Of a stretch of 64,000 nucleotides of DNA, positions 8,719 to 19,661 are shown one piece after another. The position numbers were made by a program, and so were the translations under genes. Positions within the stretch are counted from its first letter, which is position 1. Every line of letters begins with the position of its first letter. The DNA comes from Helichrysum umbraculigerum (taxonomy: Eukaryota > Streptophyta > Magnoliopsida > Asterales > Asteraceae): contig CATIUR010000001.1 of NCBI GenBank assembly GCA_949592205.1, positions 337,409,250-337,473,249 of the forward strand, given 5' to 3'. A model generated the notes under the pieces. The model was not told the DNA's origin, did not search any database, and worked only from the letters and a program-made list of their open reading frames with translations.

Positions 8719-11035
8719 TGTAACAACCGCCAATTTAGGGCTAGTATTAGCGCCTAATTCTTTATTAATACATGTAATTAGTCTGTGTTAGGCTAATTTA
8801 TGTAACGGATTATATGTTGGTAAATATATGCAACTTTGCGATTTGACTTAAATCGTATGCGACTTAAATAGAATGAAATTCTATTCGATTAACACGGACG
8901 TTGGTGAACAAATGTTTGTAAACTAAAATAACGCAATTATAACTGAAATATTATTTTAGAATAGTTAATAACTGTCTTGTACTACCTGATTTAAAACTTA
9001 CGCGATTTAAAGACGAAAGTAATTAAATGTAATTTAAACTGTTAAAGATTTAAGGAAATAATTTAAATAAATTATTTAACAAGAATTGTGGTTTTATAAA
9101 TATAATTAAACGCGTAAAATAAACATTTAACGCCTAAACGACGGAGCAAACGAACACCGCACGGAGCGTGAGGGCACGAGCTGAAAATGGGAGGTTAAAA
9201 CCTCCCACCTTCTTTCTTTTTCCTCCATTTTCCACCTATCACTTCTCTCTCTTTCCTCTCTCTTTCCTTTTTCTTTCATTTCCACCAACTTCAAAAACCT
9301 CACTAAATCGACAAATAAACGTACTAAACGAGCTTGGATCATACCACATCTTTGGAGAAAAACGTTCATCTCTTCACGATCTACAACTTCATCTTTTCGG
9401 ATTTTCAATCCGACACTTTGTAAGTTTCCGACAAATCCCGACATCTCTCGTTTTTGATCATTTTTACTAGTTTATGGTTTTGATAGGCTTAATATGTTCA
9501 TATAAGGGTTGGGTAAAAGATTTGGACCCAACGGAAACCGGGAAACTCGTTTTCGACAAAAATTCTGGCCATCAGACCGCTACGTCGCATTTGGCCAGGG
9601 GCCTCTGCGACGTCGCGGCCTACGTCGCACAAAAACCTCCACGTCGCACTAGCGACGCAGCCCCTTACGTCGCATTAAATTGCGGACGTCGCACATGGCG
9701 ACGTAAACTTTAACGTCGCAAACCTCCACGTCGCATTAGCGACGCCAGCCCCTACGTCGCATTGATTTGCGAAGGTCGCATCATGCGACGTACATGCCTA
9801 CGTCGCACCCGACGTCGCACCCGACGTAGCACCCTACGTCGCACCCTACGTCGCACATGACAGAACCTTGAAAACTCGGATTTTACTAAGTGTCGATCTT
9901 ACACAACTTCCAATACTTATACTATACGACTTAACAAACATCATAGAACATACTTTTCTATTACAATCACTCTAAATTGCGTTATTAACGATAAAACTTT
10001 AATTATAATAAACCACCAACGGGCCGTATATACTTTGACACGAACGTGAACGAACCAACATTTAACACAACGGGGTATGAACAACTAGCCTAGATGGTCT
10101 TGCGAGACATCTACTTACTTAACCTTATGTGTTTAGGCACTAGAAGGTTACGGGTTCGGAGAACCTACTTGCTTTACTACTACTTGCTAATTACTACTGC
10201 TCGACTCAGGTGAGTCTTACAGCCCCACTTTTACTGTTTTATACTTTGGGGTGAGATACTTAGCAACTGTTTTACGTATGAACACAATGTACTGAACTGA
10301 AAACATTACTGATTACAAACAAACGCATGAGTTACTTTTATCCACTGAAAGCCTCCTAATCGTAAGTTGTTAGTTATGGACTTAAGCGCGATTACTAATA
10401 GATGGATCCATTTGGGACTGACAATCCCTGTCTGGGGTGGTAGCGCCACCACGTACTGATTTACACGTAGAAACAGACATATTAGTATTTGTTACATATG
10501 AGTGTGCGGATAGCACTCACGGGGGTACGTGATTTATTTCACACTACACGGTTAAGCTTCAACTTATGAGCTCATGGCACTGTACTGATTAACTGATTTA
10601 CTTACATTGCTGGATAGCAATACGGGTACATACTTGTGGTTCATGACACTTACTTATTACTAAACCTGTGAGATTCACCAACCTTTTTGGTTGACACTTT
10701 TTAGCTTTGTATCTCAGGTACACATACGGAGTAGGATCACTCCAGGATTACTAGCTAGAGTCGCATGATTTCCAAACTGCATTTAACGGAGATTCTTTGG
10801 CATTATCTTTTGTAACTTTGATTATGTAATAGAATCTCCCGCCACATACGCGGACTCTAGGCTTACGTATTTTTGTAAAGAAAACTATATGTTTTCAAAC
10901 GATACAAATTATGAAATGTAACTATTTTACAAACGTCTCATTTAGAGGTCGTTTACTATTAATCTTGTGCTTTGTATATTGATTAGTAACACCCAATGTA
11001 TGCTTCCGCAAACCGTTAAATTTGGGGGTGTTACA
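8719..11035 (+). repeat. RE1 3' LTR
   Basis: It has the same 2317-bp length as the 5' LTR, with two transition differences and no indels noticed. It is followed by the duplication gctca at 11036-11040. The CT-rich leader region and the ACGTCGCA array are repeated here (array at 9580-9860). Confidence 0.95.
9580..9860 (+). repeat. ACGTCGCA motif array in RE1 3' LTR
   Basis: The counterpart of 1710-1990. No change within the array was noticed between the two LTRs. Confidence 0.85.
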
Positions 11036-11040
11036 GCTCA

Positions 11041-12574
11041 ACAGGGTTTACTAGGCGGATCATCGATACTAAAGATGAGCATCGGAAATGTTTTGGGCTT
11101 GAAGAGATATGTGAAAAGGGGTTTAAATCCTAGGGAATGTCAAGGTCATCTAATTGCACCTATACCGCGTACGGTACACACCAACGTGGTCTCGAAGCGT
11201 ATGTCAAGAGCAAGTTCTAATTCAGAGATGCATGCATCGGCACACACAAGAAATGAATAGTGAAGCATTAAAGATGAATGCTATTTAGGCTCAAGATACC
11301 TTATTGCAAATAGGGTTGTATGTGCTTCGTCATGCTTCCATCAGATTATTATTTCTTGCTTAAGAAATTTCTACCTTATTTTCCCTAGACTCCAAAATAT
11401 ATTACTCACATCTGAAAATAGCTCCTCTCAAAAGATATTTTGGCTCAAAATTAGCAGAGTTAATCAATAGATTTAGCTCATACTTTCAATTTTCTTGAAA
11501 AATTTTGAAAAAATTTGATGAACATTTTCTGAGTTTACTATTTCGGACATTAAAAATCAAAGAAAACTAGCCAAGGTATTCTATACTTGCTATCCCACAC
11601 TTAGAGGAACATTGTCCCTAATGTTCTCTTGAGTTGAGATTTACTGGAAGTAAAATCCCACACTTAGAGTTTGAACATGTAAGAAAATGTTTCTCAAGTG
11701 TTTGTTTTGGGCTGGAATCCCATACTTAGTGATAAGTTTAGGATAGAGTATAGACTACTTTAACAAACTAACAAAGTAAATAATAAACCGAATCATAAAC
11801 AAAAGAGAGTAAAGGCTAAGACACTCCCCAGATAGCGAGCAGCAAAGAAGCTGAGAATCTGAATTTGCTGAAAAGAGATGTTGCCAAGATCTTTTTCTGC
11901 ATTCATGAAGAGCGGCACAGCTTCAAGCGTCTTGCTATTTGGTTTTTCTCCATCCATTATTTCTTTTGTGAATCAATCTCGTAAGTGTGAACACGTTGGT
12001 CGTACCAGTTTAAAAACTCAAGGTATTTGCAAATGAAAAGATAAATCACCGTCTCAGAATTTGAAAAGATATTTTCTATTACAAATCATTTTTCTAAAAC
12101 ATGTGTTTTTAAACGAGTTCGAGCATAATGCATAAAAGTAGTATGCAAGTACCTCAAATGCTCGAAACATACGAATCATCATTTTTCAAATTGATTTCCT
12201 TATTTCTGAGACGAGTGGTTTATTTGCAAATGAGTTGTAATATCAGAAAAGTGTTTTGGTGACGACCAAGTGTGAAGGATAGTCAGAGATATATCTTCAC
12301 TTATTGACACTGTTCTCTCTGCACGTCTTATTGCACGGGTTGCCTCCCGAGAAGCGCTGCTTTTAGAGTCGAGAGCTCGACTTTGCCTTCCTTCAGATTA
12401 GTTGGTGCTGGAACCACCAGGACCGGAAGTGCTCAGTAGTGGAATCCTAGGGTTACGTGGTTATATTCTCAGAAAATGGCGAGCGATGATGTCGACGATG
12501 TTTGGAATCTCAGATGAAAATATGGGGAAGCTCTACAGATGCTGCTCTGTAATCCTTTTTATGTGCAGCAGGTC
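11041..12574 (-). other. RE2 non-coding 3' region
   Basis: No significant ORF on the element's strand. Just after the ORF stop the minus strand carries gcgcttctcgggaggcaacc (about 12336-12356), resembling a conserved block that follows the polyprotein in Athila elements. Three copies of a polypurine-like motif, TAAGTRTGGGAT on the minus strand, lie at about 11591-11605, 11653-11668 and 11718-11731. The leftmost few hundred bases may be Copia internal sequence; the exact junction is unclear. Confidence 0.5.
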
Positions 12575-15112
12575 CTAAGTAACCTCCTTTACTGTGCTGG
12601 AGATAAATCCGCGGGAATTTACAAAAGAGAATCCATCAGCTTCAATCATCTCTCGTTCAGGATGGTGTTGTCTGAGCGAGTCCATAAATCCAAAGAACTG
12701 CAGGTGTAAAGTTTCGTGATCTGCAATACCAGAGTTTCCTCCAAGTTCTCGGATAGATTCATGAATACCCTGGATAAGACTGGTCTGGTAGTGGGAAAAC
12801 GTGAGGTCGGAGTTCTTAAAGGTATTGTTCATCATGTCGTAAACCTCACGTAATCCGTAGTTGAATATCTGACTATGCTCTTCATCAGGTACTTCAGCGA
12901 AGATTTCCATGATTCGATCAGTGAGGAAGTTCGCGATGTTAACCATCGAACCTTCAGGTATAGAAGAAGGGATGACACGCGTCCTCTCGTCAGAACTCAC
13001 GTACTCGAGATCTTCGGCAATCTTGTGAGCGTGGTACTCGATGGTGCAGTCAATGTAGAACCTACGAGGAGAAGTCTCGTTGATATGATCATTCCTAGCC
13101 ATAGAATCTAGAAGTCCCCTAAGATCATTCATCAACCGGATGTCTATGTCTGCGTCGGGATTCCCAGTAGCATTGTACATATTGCTGCGATAAGAATTTA
13201 AGAACTCGTGTTGCTCAGCAGAATATGGAAATGCGGATCTGAACAGCGTGTCATAGATCTTCCTGTACATGCGTCTTTGGTTTTCAAAGAACTCTAGCTC
13301 CTCAGGTGTTGGTCCAGTAGTATGGTGCTCTCGTAGCAACTGAGCAGCAAGGTCTTCGGCAAAGGCATTTAGGCGGTTGTGGAAGAATCTGTAATCTTGG
13401 GAATTCTCGGCTTGGTTAACCTCAGATTCGGCTATGATTTCCTCAATCAGGTTCCTTTGGTGTGGAGTGTAATCATTGGTGGAGTTAATGATAATGCTTG
13501 TCATTATAGGTATGTCGTTTTCGAATTCTTCAATAGCACTTATCATTTCCTCATGGTTGGAGATAGTCGGAATTTGGGGAGAAGCGGGAACAGTCGAAGA
13601 TGCAAGAAGCCGGACAGACCGAATATCTATTGGAACATCAGTATAGATGATGTCATCCTCGTCACTCTCCTCAGCTGGAGTATCCCTAGCCTGGAAATCA
13701 GGGAACTCAACAGTATCAGATGGTGGAAGGGAGTCATCAGTAATCTGAGATATCGGCTGAGAGGAATCCATCTTGATGTCTTTCTCTTTCTGAGAATAAG
13801 AATCACGGCTAGATCCAGAGGTGCTTCCCTTCTCGAACTGACTTCGAGGTGCAGATGTGTCAAAGGTTTGAATCCTTTGGGGAAGTCGGGATGCTTTATA
13901 TGCTGCAATCTTTCTCAATAGTTTGTCTCGAAGCTCTGGGTGCTGTGCGGATAAGGCTATAGTCTTCTCAATATTCAGCAGAGCATCAAGTCGGGGAGAC
14001 ACAAGAGGTTTGGTGGGATCAATAGCTGATGCAATGAGTTTCTCCATGGTGAGACCAAATTCTGCATCATGAGAGTAATCAGTCAGTGTATCTTCATCTG
14101 ATTCATCTTGTGACAGAGGGATGAAGTTCTCAAGGTTCTCGATCTGCATAATCTCTGCTGTTGGTAAATATGAGTCAGGAAGGTATTGATGAGGTGGTGT
14201 AGACTGATATACTTCCTCGGGCTCTGATTCTTCCTGTTCTTCCTCGGATTCTTCCATTTCTTCTGGTTCCGTTTCTTCCATCTCTTCTTCCTCTGGTTCT
14301 GTTTCAGGTTGTTCCTCTTCTTCTTCATCCTGCTCTGGATCTTCCTCCTCTTTTATTTCTTCCTCTGGTTCAGATTCTTCCATTTCCTCGTCTTCTGATT
14401 CTGACTCTTCAGTAGCTGAGATAAGACAAGTATGCTCGTATGGCCTGTATGGTTCTGGCTCTGAATCAGAAGTGTTATCATCTGAAGTAACTCTGCCCAT
14501 GGATATTGCGTATATCTCTGCATGCTCCATTATTGAACAGTCGGTCTGATCAATCTTGTATGATATTGTTTGTCCATGTGCTCGTAGACTGATAACCTGA
14601 GAGTATACATCAATAATAGCACGTGCAGTATTCATGAATGGCCTACCTAGGATAATGGGTATGTTAATGTCTTCCTGTATATCCATCACTACAAAGTCAG
14701 TGGGGAAATAGAACCTGTCAACTTTTACCATGACATTCTCAGTAATGCCTTTCGGGTATCGAACTGATTGATCGGCAAGCTGGACGCTCATTTTAGTGGG
14801 CTGGAGAGGTCCAAATTCTAATCTGGAGTAGAGCGAGTAATGCATCAGATTGATACTAGCTCCAAGATCGGCCAAGGAGCGTATTGTGCCTGAGTGATAG
14901 ATGAAACAGGGCAAGGTGAATCGACCCGTGTCTCCTAGCTTTTCCGGTAAGGCATTCTGGATGACGGCTGAACACTCGGCGTTCAGGGAGACTTTGGGAG
15001 TGGAAGGAATCTTGTCCTTAGTTGCCAGCATTCGTCGGATGTATTTCGTACTAGAAGGGATTCTAGACACGGTGTCTAAGAATTTTCCATCAAGTTTAAA
15101 TGACTTGGCATT
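12575..15112 (-). CDS. RE2 aspartic protease fused to a long unknown acidic/helical domain
   Basis: An open frame of 831 codons counting from the Met at 15070. The frame is continuous with gag across a single UAG at 15113-15115. Residues about 30-165 are a retroelement aspartic protease of Athila style: active site LADLGASINLM near 66-76 and IILGRPF near 139-145. Residues about 195-290 are strongly Glu-rich and low-complexity. From about 290 to 831 the sequence is Ser/Thr/Pro-rich, then becomes a mainly helical-looking region (for example FAEDLAAQLL, DLRGLLDSMA). I do not recognise it. It lacks YxDD, RNase H and integrase motifs, and also the FRLGG signature of the Athila env-like ORF. In normal Athila elements the protease is followed by about 1100 residues of RT-RH-IN, so X replaces pol. 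Alternatives are a captured host exon set or a very diverged structural protein. Confidence 0.75.
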   Translation of the reverse strand, partial: NAKSFKLDGKFLDTVSRIPSSTKYIRRMLATKDKIPSTPKVSLNAECSAVIQNALPEKLGDTGRFTLPCFIYHSGTIRSLADLGASINLMHYSLYSRLEFGPLQPTKMSVQLADQSVRYPKGITENVMVKVDRFYFPTDFVVMDIQEDINIPIILGRPFMNTARAIIDVYSQVISLRAHGQTISYKIDQTDCSIMEHAEIYAISMGRVTSDDNTSDSEPEPYRPYEHTCLISATEESESEDEEMEESEPEEEIKEEEDPEQDEEEEEQPETEPEEEEMEETEPEEMEESEEEQEESEPEEVYQSTPPHQYLPDSYLPTAEIMQIENLENFIPLSQDESDEDTLTDYSHDAEFGLTMEKLIASAIDPTKPLVSPRLDALLNIEKTIALSAQHPELRDKLLRKIAAYKASRLPQRIQTFDTSAPRSQFEKGSTSGSSRDSYSQKEKDIKMDSSQPISQITDDSLPPSDTVEFPDFQARDTPAEESDEDDIIYTDVPIDIRSVRLLASSTVPASPQIPTISNHEEMISAIEEFENDIPIMTSIIINSTNDYTPHQRNLIEEIIAESEVNQAENSQDYRFFHNRLNAFAEDLAAQLLREHHTTGPTPEELEFFENQRRMYRKIYDTLFRSAFPYSAEQHEFLNSYRSNMYNATGNPDADIDIRLMNDLRGLLDSMARNDHINETSPRRFYIDCTIEYHAHKIAEDLEYVSSDERTRVIPSSIPEGSMVNIANFLTDRIMEIFAEVPDEEHSQIFNYGLREVYDMMNNTFKNSDLTFSHYQTSLIQGIHESIRELGGNSGIADHETLHLQFFGFMDSLRQHHPEREMIEADGFSFVNSRGFISSTVKEVT

Positions 15113-15115
15113 CTA
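15113..15115 (-). other. In-frame UAG between RE2 gag and protease
   Basis: The minus strand reads AAG TAG AAT G in frame. The frame on both sides is the same and both sides match the Athila gag-protease linker layout (IPFPNRL before; a KFLD-type motif after). The same ten bases surround the other UAG of this element at about 25237-25239. It may be a plain nonsense mutation or a tolerated or leaky stop. Confidence 0.7.
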
Positions 15116-15917
15116 CTTCTTGTGCAGGCGGTTAGGGAAAGGAATCTCAACCTCACGATTCGGCGTGGACATTGATTTGGTCTCAACTGTCGGCGGGACA
15201 GGAGAATGTTCCCTTGGAGAAGCAGTCATAGAAGGAGTTGGTTTATCAGAGTTTAAGGTCTTGGCTTCCTCGACGTGGGGGTTCTGAATAGTATTGCTTG
15301 GTAAGGTCCCTTGTGGTCGGGTATCGAGACGTTGGGCTAACTGACCGATCTGGTTCTCAAGGCTTTTCAGGACCGAGAGTTGATTTCGAAGGAATAGATC
15401 AGTTTGGTCTTGTCGAGCCGTAGTCTTTTGGTTGAAAGCGGTCTGACCTTGGATGAATTTGTTGAGGTTGTCATCAGTACTCGTGACTGGAATGATGGTT
15501 TTCGCAGGCTCAGCAGGCTGGGTATCCCCAGTGGCGGTTAATGGAAGTGGTTGATTGTATGGGAGTTGTGGTTGTTGCGGGTACGTCGGATATCGTGGCT
15601 GAAACCTGGGCTGGAAAGGGGGTTGGTTGTTCCGTGGAGGATATTGGTTTCCTCGAGTTCGTGGTGGTGAAGTTCTAGCGAAGCCAGGAGGATTTTGAGG
15701 TCTGACAGGGAACTGGGCATAATAGACCGAACCGTCAGTAGGATCTTCGTATTCAACCTCGTATTCTTCAGCGGGATGGTTGGTACAGTTCTGGCAAGCC
15801 TGAACTTGGTGGATCTGCTGTGGTTGTTTCTTCAGATCTGCTATTTGTTTTTTCAGAGTCTCAATTTGTTCGCTTAGAGACTTAATGGCTTCAGTTTGGC
15901 GGGTGTTATTTACGGAG
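15116..15917 (-). pseudogene. RE2 gag, C-terminal part (split by RE3)
   Basis: This continues the gag frame from 24777 after removal of RE3; the frame is kept across the insertion. It holds a coiled-coil segment (TEAIKSLSEQIETLKKQIADLKK) and an incomplete zinc-knuckle-like CQNC with no clear final His/Cys set. A Pro/Gln/Arg-rich region follows, then a conserved linker ending in IPFPNRL before the UAG. The apparent Met at 15925 is created by RE3 LTR sequence and is not the real start. The role is as for gag: virus-like particle assembly and RNA packaging. Confidence 0.8.
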
Positions 15918-16010
15918 TGTGACATCCGTCACCAAAAATGTAATTCGAAAATGTTCCAACTCCCAAAAGCCCAAACCCAACTAAACCCAACACCTCTTGA
16001 ACCCTAGACC

Positions 16011-16020
16011 TATAAATATA
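16011..16020 (+). promoter_or_regulatory. TATA box of RE3 LTR
   Basis: TATAAATATA, preceded by a C/A-rich tract and cctagacc. The copy in the 3' LTR is at 22573-22582. Confidence 0.6.
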
Positions 16021-17550
16021 CCCTTAAACCTAACCCTAAAACTTTTCTATCACAAAAACATACAAAATCCCGTCCCAAAAATTCCAGTCACGAACATAGG
16101 TCGATTTGACCCATTTACGTTCGTGTTCAGCCTTTGGTCAAAACTACAAAGTTATAGATCTCGAAGTTTTACTTAAAAATTGCGAGTTTAGGCCTCTGAA
16201 ACACTCTAGATTATTTTATAAAAATTATTTCGTAAACTGCTGCTGTTGGTGACGAATTTTCAGAAACTTTGGTAAGTTTTCGATCCTATAATTCTCGTAT
16301 ACGTTTGATCGATCCACGAAAACGAATTCTAAGGGTTATGCTCTCAATATTTACAGATTCTAAGGGTTATCATCGTGCGGTTTTCTCGTTGGTTGGTATA
16401 ATTCTCTATCCGAATCTTCCATATAAACGTATGTGATTATTTATATTGTCGTTTATTTTTGGTTCGATTCCATTGTATTCCGGGTACATGAAATCATTAG
16501 GATAATTTTAAAATCAGTGTATAAGTGGTAGAATCGAGAAATATGATTGTGTTTGCGGTTTGGATTGTTTATACGAATGATTAAGGTTGATTATCTATAA
16601 ACCCTAATCTGATCAGATTTTTATTTCGGTTTGAGAAGCTTGTAACTTGTTCATTTCATGGTAATTTTTGATGAAAAAGGAGTCTAAACTTAAGTACTTT
16701 GAGTCTACTTTCAAATGGTGTCAGTTTCATGGTTAAATGTGGAGAATAAGTTGGTCAAAATGATTTTACAAGTTTGTGTGTCAATTCTGAGTTTCTTGGT
16801 TCCAGATTTCGGTTAAGTTGTAGATTTTTGAAATGTGCCTTAAACTAAGATTTAGGTCTTGATATTTTTACTGGAGTTTCTGTAAATTGTTAAGTATTTT
16901 CTGTAAAAATATGATAATCATTTGAAACATATAAGTATTTTAAGTAAATTAAAACTTTTGGGAAGTCAGAAAGAGTTAACGGTTTTGAGCAGATTACTTT
17001 GATGAATTTTTAAAAATAGTAAACTATTGAAATAAGTTCTGGAAAAATTACAGGATGTTCTTAACACCATGAAATATCACTGGTAAAATTTTTAGAGTCA
17101 AATGATTTTATTAAGTCATGGTTTAAAATTCGTGAAGTGGTATGAAATTTCTGGACAGATTCTGAAATGCAAGATAGAGTAAAGTTACTGATATTTTGAA
17201 TAAACGAGGATTAAATTTTGTAAAGCTACTTGAGGATTGGTTGTGAGGAAACCTAGTAAAGGTGATTTGGACTTGGGATACAATGGAAGGACATAGATAT
17301 GTCTAGGTTGTAACCCGTATACGTATATATTCGTTTGTAGATTGCGAGTTGTTTGGTGGATTCTTTTGAGGGAGATACTTACTTTGGTATTCAAGGTGAG
17401 TTTTCGTGGCCCCATTTTCTTACTTGTTTTACATTGGGGGAAAAGTATGCTCACATGATTTATCAATTATTTTCATGCTGTAATTACATTCTTTTATTTT
17501 GGATATATGTTGAATTGTGTGACACTAGGTGATTATATGCCTAATGCTTA

Positions 17551-17649
17551 CTTTTGGTGTTTGCATTAGAGTTTATTGGTTTGGTTGATGCCTACTTTTG
17601 GTGTTTGCATCAGTGTTTATTGGTTAATGCCTACTTTTGGTGTTTGCAT
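17551..17649 (+). repeat. Triplicated cttttggtgtttgca motif in RE3 LTR
   Basis: Copies start at 17551, 17595 and 17634, with spacings of 44 and 39 bp. Each is preceded by an atgcytac context and followed by att or cag. The same triplet occurs in the 3' LTR (about 24113-24211). Confidence 0.85.
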
Positions 17650-18216
17650 TAAATTCTTTGTTGGAGTAGCTACTGCCATTTTGTATTTGCGATGCGGATT
17701 TGGGTCATACTCCTTTGTGGGGTGATGACAGTTGTTGTGGTTCAGTTGGTATTATGTTATTACACTATGTGCACCTTTTCATATGCATTGTCCTAACTTA
17801 CTTTTGTCACAACAAAATGTTTATTTTTCTGGTGTCTGGTTTCAAACCTACGAAATTCACCAACATTATTGTTGACGTTTTTGAGCATATCTTTTCAGGT
17901 TATACTAGTGGACTTAAAGCAGAGGACAAGAGAACTTAGTGGACCTTTAGGGTTGCATTAAGAGTTATTCAAGACTTGTGGCATATCATTAAGGTTATTT
18001 GTGAAGGCTTGTTTTGCCTTAACATTGTAGTGTATGTTTGTTTGTAAGCTTTTGAATTCATTGTTGAAATGTATGCACGACATGAACCATTATTCATGTT
18101 ATTAGCATCATGACACATTGGATATTGTATTTCATATAGAATTCTTTATAATGATGTGTTATGATCCTATCACCGTTGTGCCCCGTTGTTTCCGCTTTAG
18201 ACGGGGTGTGACAGAT

Positions 18217-18229
18217 TGGTATCAGAGCC
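18217..18229 (+). other. RE3 primer-binding site (tRNA-Met type)
   Basis: TGGTATCAGAGCC follows the LTR end after three bases, exactly as in RE1. Confidence 0.92.
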
Positions 18230-19090
18230 ATTGTTTATAGAGATCTAGGTGGATTGGCCTAGACTATAAATAAGGAACCCACATATAGAACATGAGTTAG
18301 GAAGTTATGTGTGCATACAATTCCGTGAAGCTAGTTGTAGCTAGTGTCGATCATTCATCTTAACCATTTCAAATAAGAAGGACGTTGTATGCATTTCTTC
18401 ATCATCTTACGACTCTTTATGTGGTTCGTCTACATGTTGCTTAGGATTCCATAACTAACTGATCTCTTTCCGTAAATACAAAGCTTATTGTGATACAAGG
18501 ACTTGGAAGATAAGTATGTGTATGAAAGAATACTTTCACAATTATGGCTGCAGACGTAATTGACAAAGGTGTTCCGACGTATGTGTGCTATCCGACCATG
18601 TTTGCGTGTCTCATGTGCTATCTTCGTGTCGTATGGTAATAAAATCCCAATTATATTCCTTACCGAATTATTCTTATGTTTGTGAGTCTTGTGCATTTAT
18701 GCCTTGACAAACTCCAAAGTATTCATCTATTCTAAACTAATAAGAATTCGAAAATTTTAGTGAGCATACTACTAAGACGCATTACTCATAAAACTTTACT
18801 CGTGGAGGAGAAACACTCGGTGGTGGAAGACATGGTGGTCGTACAAGTAAATGTGGTGATTGAACTGATGGTTGAACTGGAGGAATTTGTTGTATTGAAG
18901 GCAAGTACTCCAATGTTGTTGCGACCATTGCACAACAGTGGTAGGCCTTAATATTCAAAAATTGTCACGCAAAGTGTGTAATAGAATATTGAATCATGGT
19001 AGAGCTAGCGGTACTGAAGGAGAAAACGAAACTAATAGTCGAGAATTCAAATTATAATAATAATAATAATAAGTACATAAGTAAATAAAA

Positions 19091-19122
<32 letters not shown>

Positions 19123-19661
19123 GGCAATATTATAGGAGGAATAATCTTTCATTAACGAAATGAGGAAGTTAGTAAACAAGTTTTGAAATTTTTCTACAAT
19201 GGGAGTTAATCATGCAACATATATCGGACAATTTCATGAGTTGGCAAATTAGACCTTATCCCGTGGCACTCGAAGCTAAGAGAATTAAGAAGTACATCAA
19301 CAGCTTTATTCTAGAAACTCGCGGGATGGTAGAAGGGACTAAGCCTCCTACTATCCAAGGCGTAATACTGATGGGTGGATTGTTAATCGATAAAACCGTT
19401 AAGGCTGGGAATATAGAAACAATACCAAGAATGAGAGGGTATTCAAAAGGCTGGTAGATACTAACATATGAAGAGAGGGTTACGCTAGTTCACATCTTAT
19501 GTGAGTAAGGTGTGACCGCTATCATCACACAGCTGCATAAAGTGGCAACCAATCAACATGGTAGGAAAGCCATTGACCTGTTTTGGGTGAGGGACTTTGG
19601 AAATAATTTTATTAATGAGTGCACATAGAGACTAAAAAATATTATATATGGGTGTACTTTA
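18230..19661 (+). pseudogene. RE3 decayed leader/gag region
   Basis: This sits where gag should be, but only short ORFs remain and I cannot align them confidently with gag. An AT-rich microsatellite (19052-19120) interrupts it. No zinc knuckle was found. Gag-like coding capacity has been lost or replaced. Confidence 0.5.
19052..19120. repeat. (ATA)n/(AAAT)n microsatellite
   Basis: Runs of aat, ataa and aaat units make a nearly pure A/T tract within the RE3 internal region. Confidence 0.85.

Larger units (their letters stand above)
849..11035 (+). mobile_element. RE1: complete Tekay-type Ty3/Gypsy chromovirus
   Basis: This is a full-length LTR retrotransposon of 10187 bp. It is bounded by a 5-bp duplication gctca (844-848 and 11036-11040). 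It has two 2317-bp LTRs starting TGTAACAACC and ending GTGTTACA, a tRNA-Met type primer-binding site, an extra upstream ORF, one open gag-pol frame and a polypurine tract. A C-terminal chromodomain-like segment, long LTRs and the tRNA-Met site fit the Tekay (Del) clade. Every landmark I could check is intact and the LTRs are nearly identical, so it is a candidate for a currently or very recently active element. It interrupts Copia-type debris lying inside RE2. Confidence 0.95.
15918..18213 (+). repeat. RE3 5' LTR
   Basis: A 2296-bp LTR. A TATA box candidate lies only about 95 bp from its start, implying a short U3 and a very long R/U5. It contains three spaced copies of a cttttggtgtttgca motif. 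It shares landmark phrases with the RE1 and 28307-29155 LTRs (a ttcaccaac...tttttgagc...ttttcagg block ahead of the LTR end), supporting common Tekay ancestry. Confidence 0.92.

Noticed and set aside
10967..11260. 97-codon plus-strand ORF across the RE1 3' LTR end
   Set aside because: It spans the LTR end and target duplication, so it is a chance fusion of LTR and flanking sequence.
13379..13921. 180-codon plus-strand ORF
   Set aside because: Antisense to the RE2 protease-X frame, which has clear protease homology on the other strand. Treated as a shadow.
15920..15925. Met start of the RE2 gag C-part at 15925
   Set aside because: The ATG belongs to the RE3 LTR terminus; gag actually continues from 24777 in the same frame.
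17185..17466. 93-codon minus-strand ORF in the RE3 LTRs (repeated at 23748-24029)
   Set aside because: Present only because the LTR is duplicated; no known domain and no coding context.
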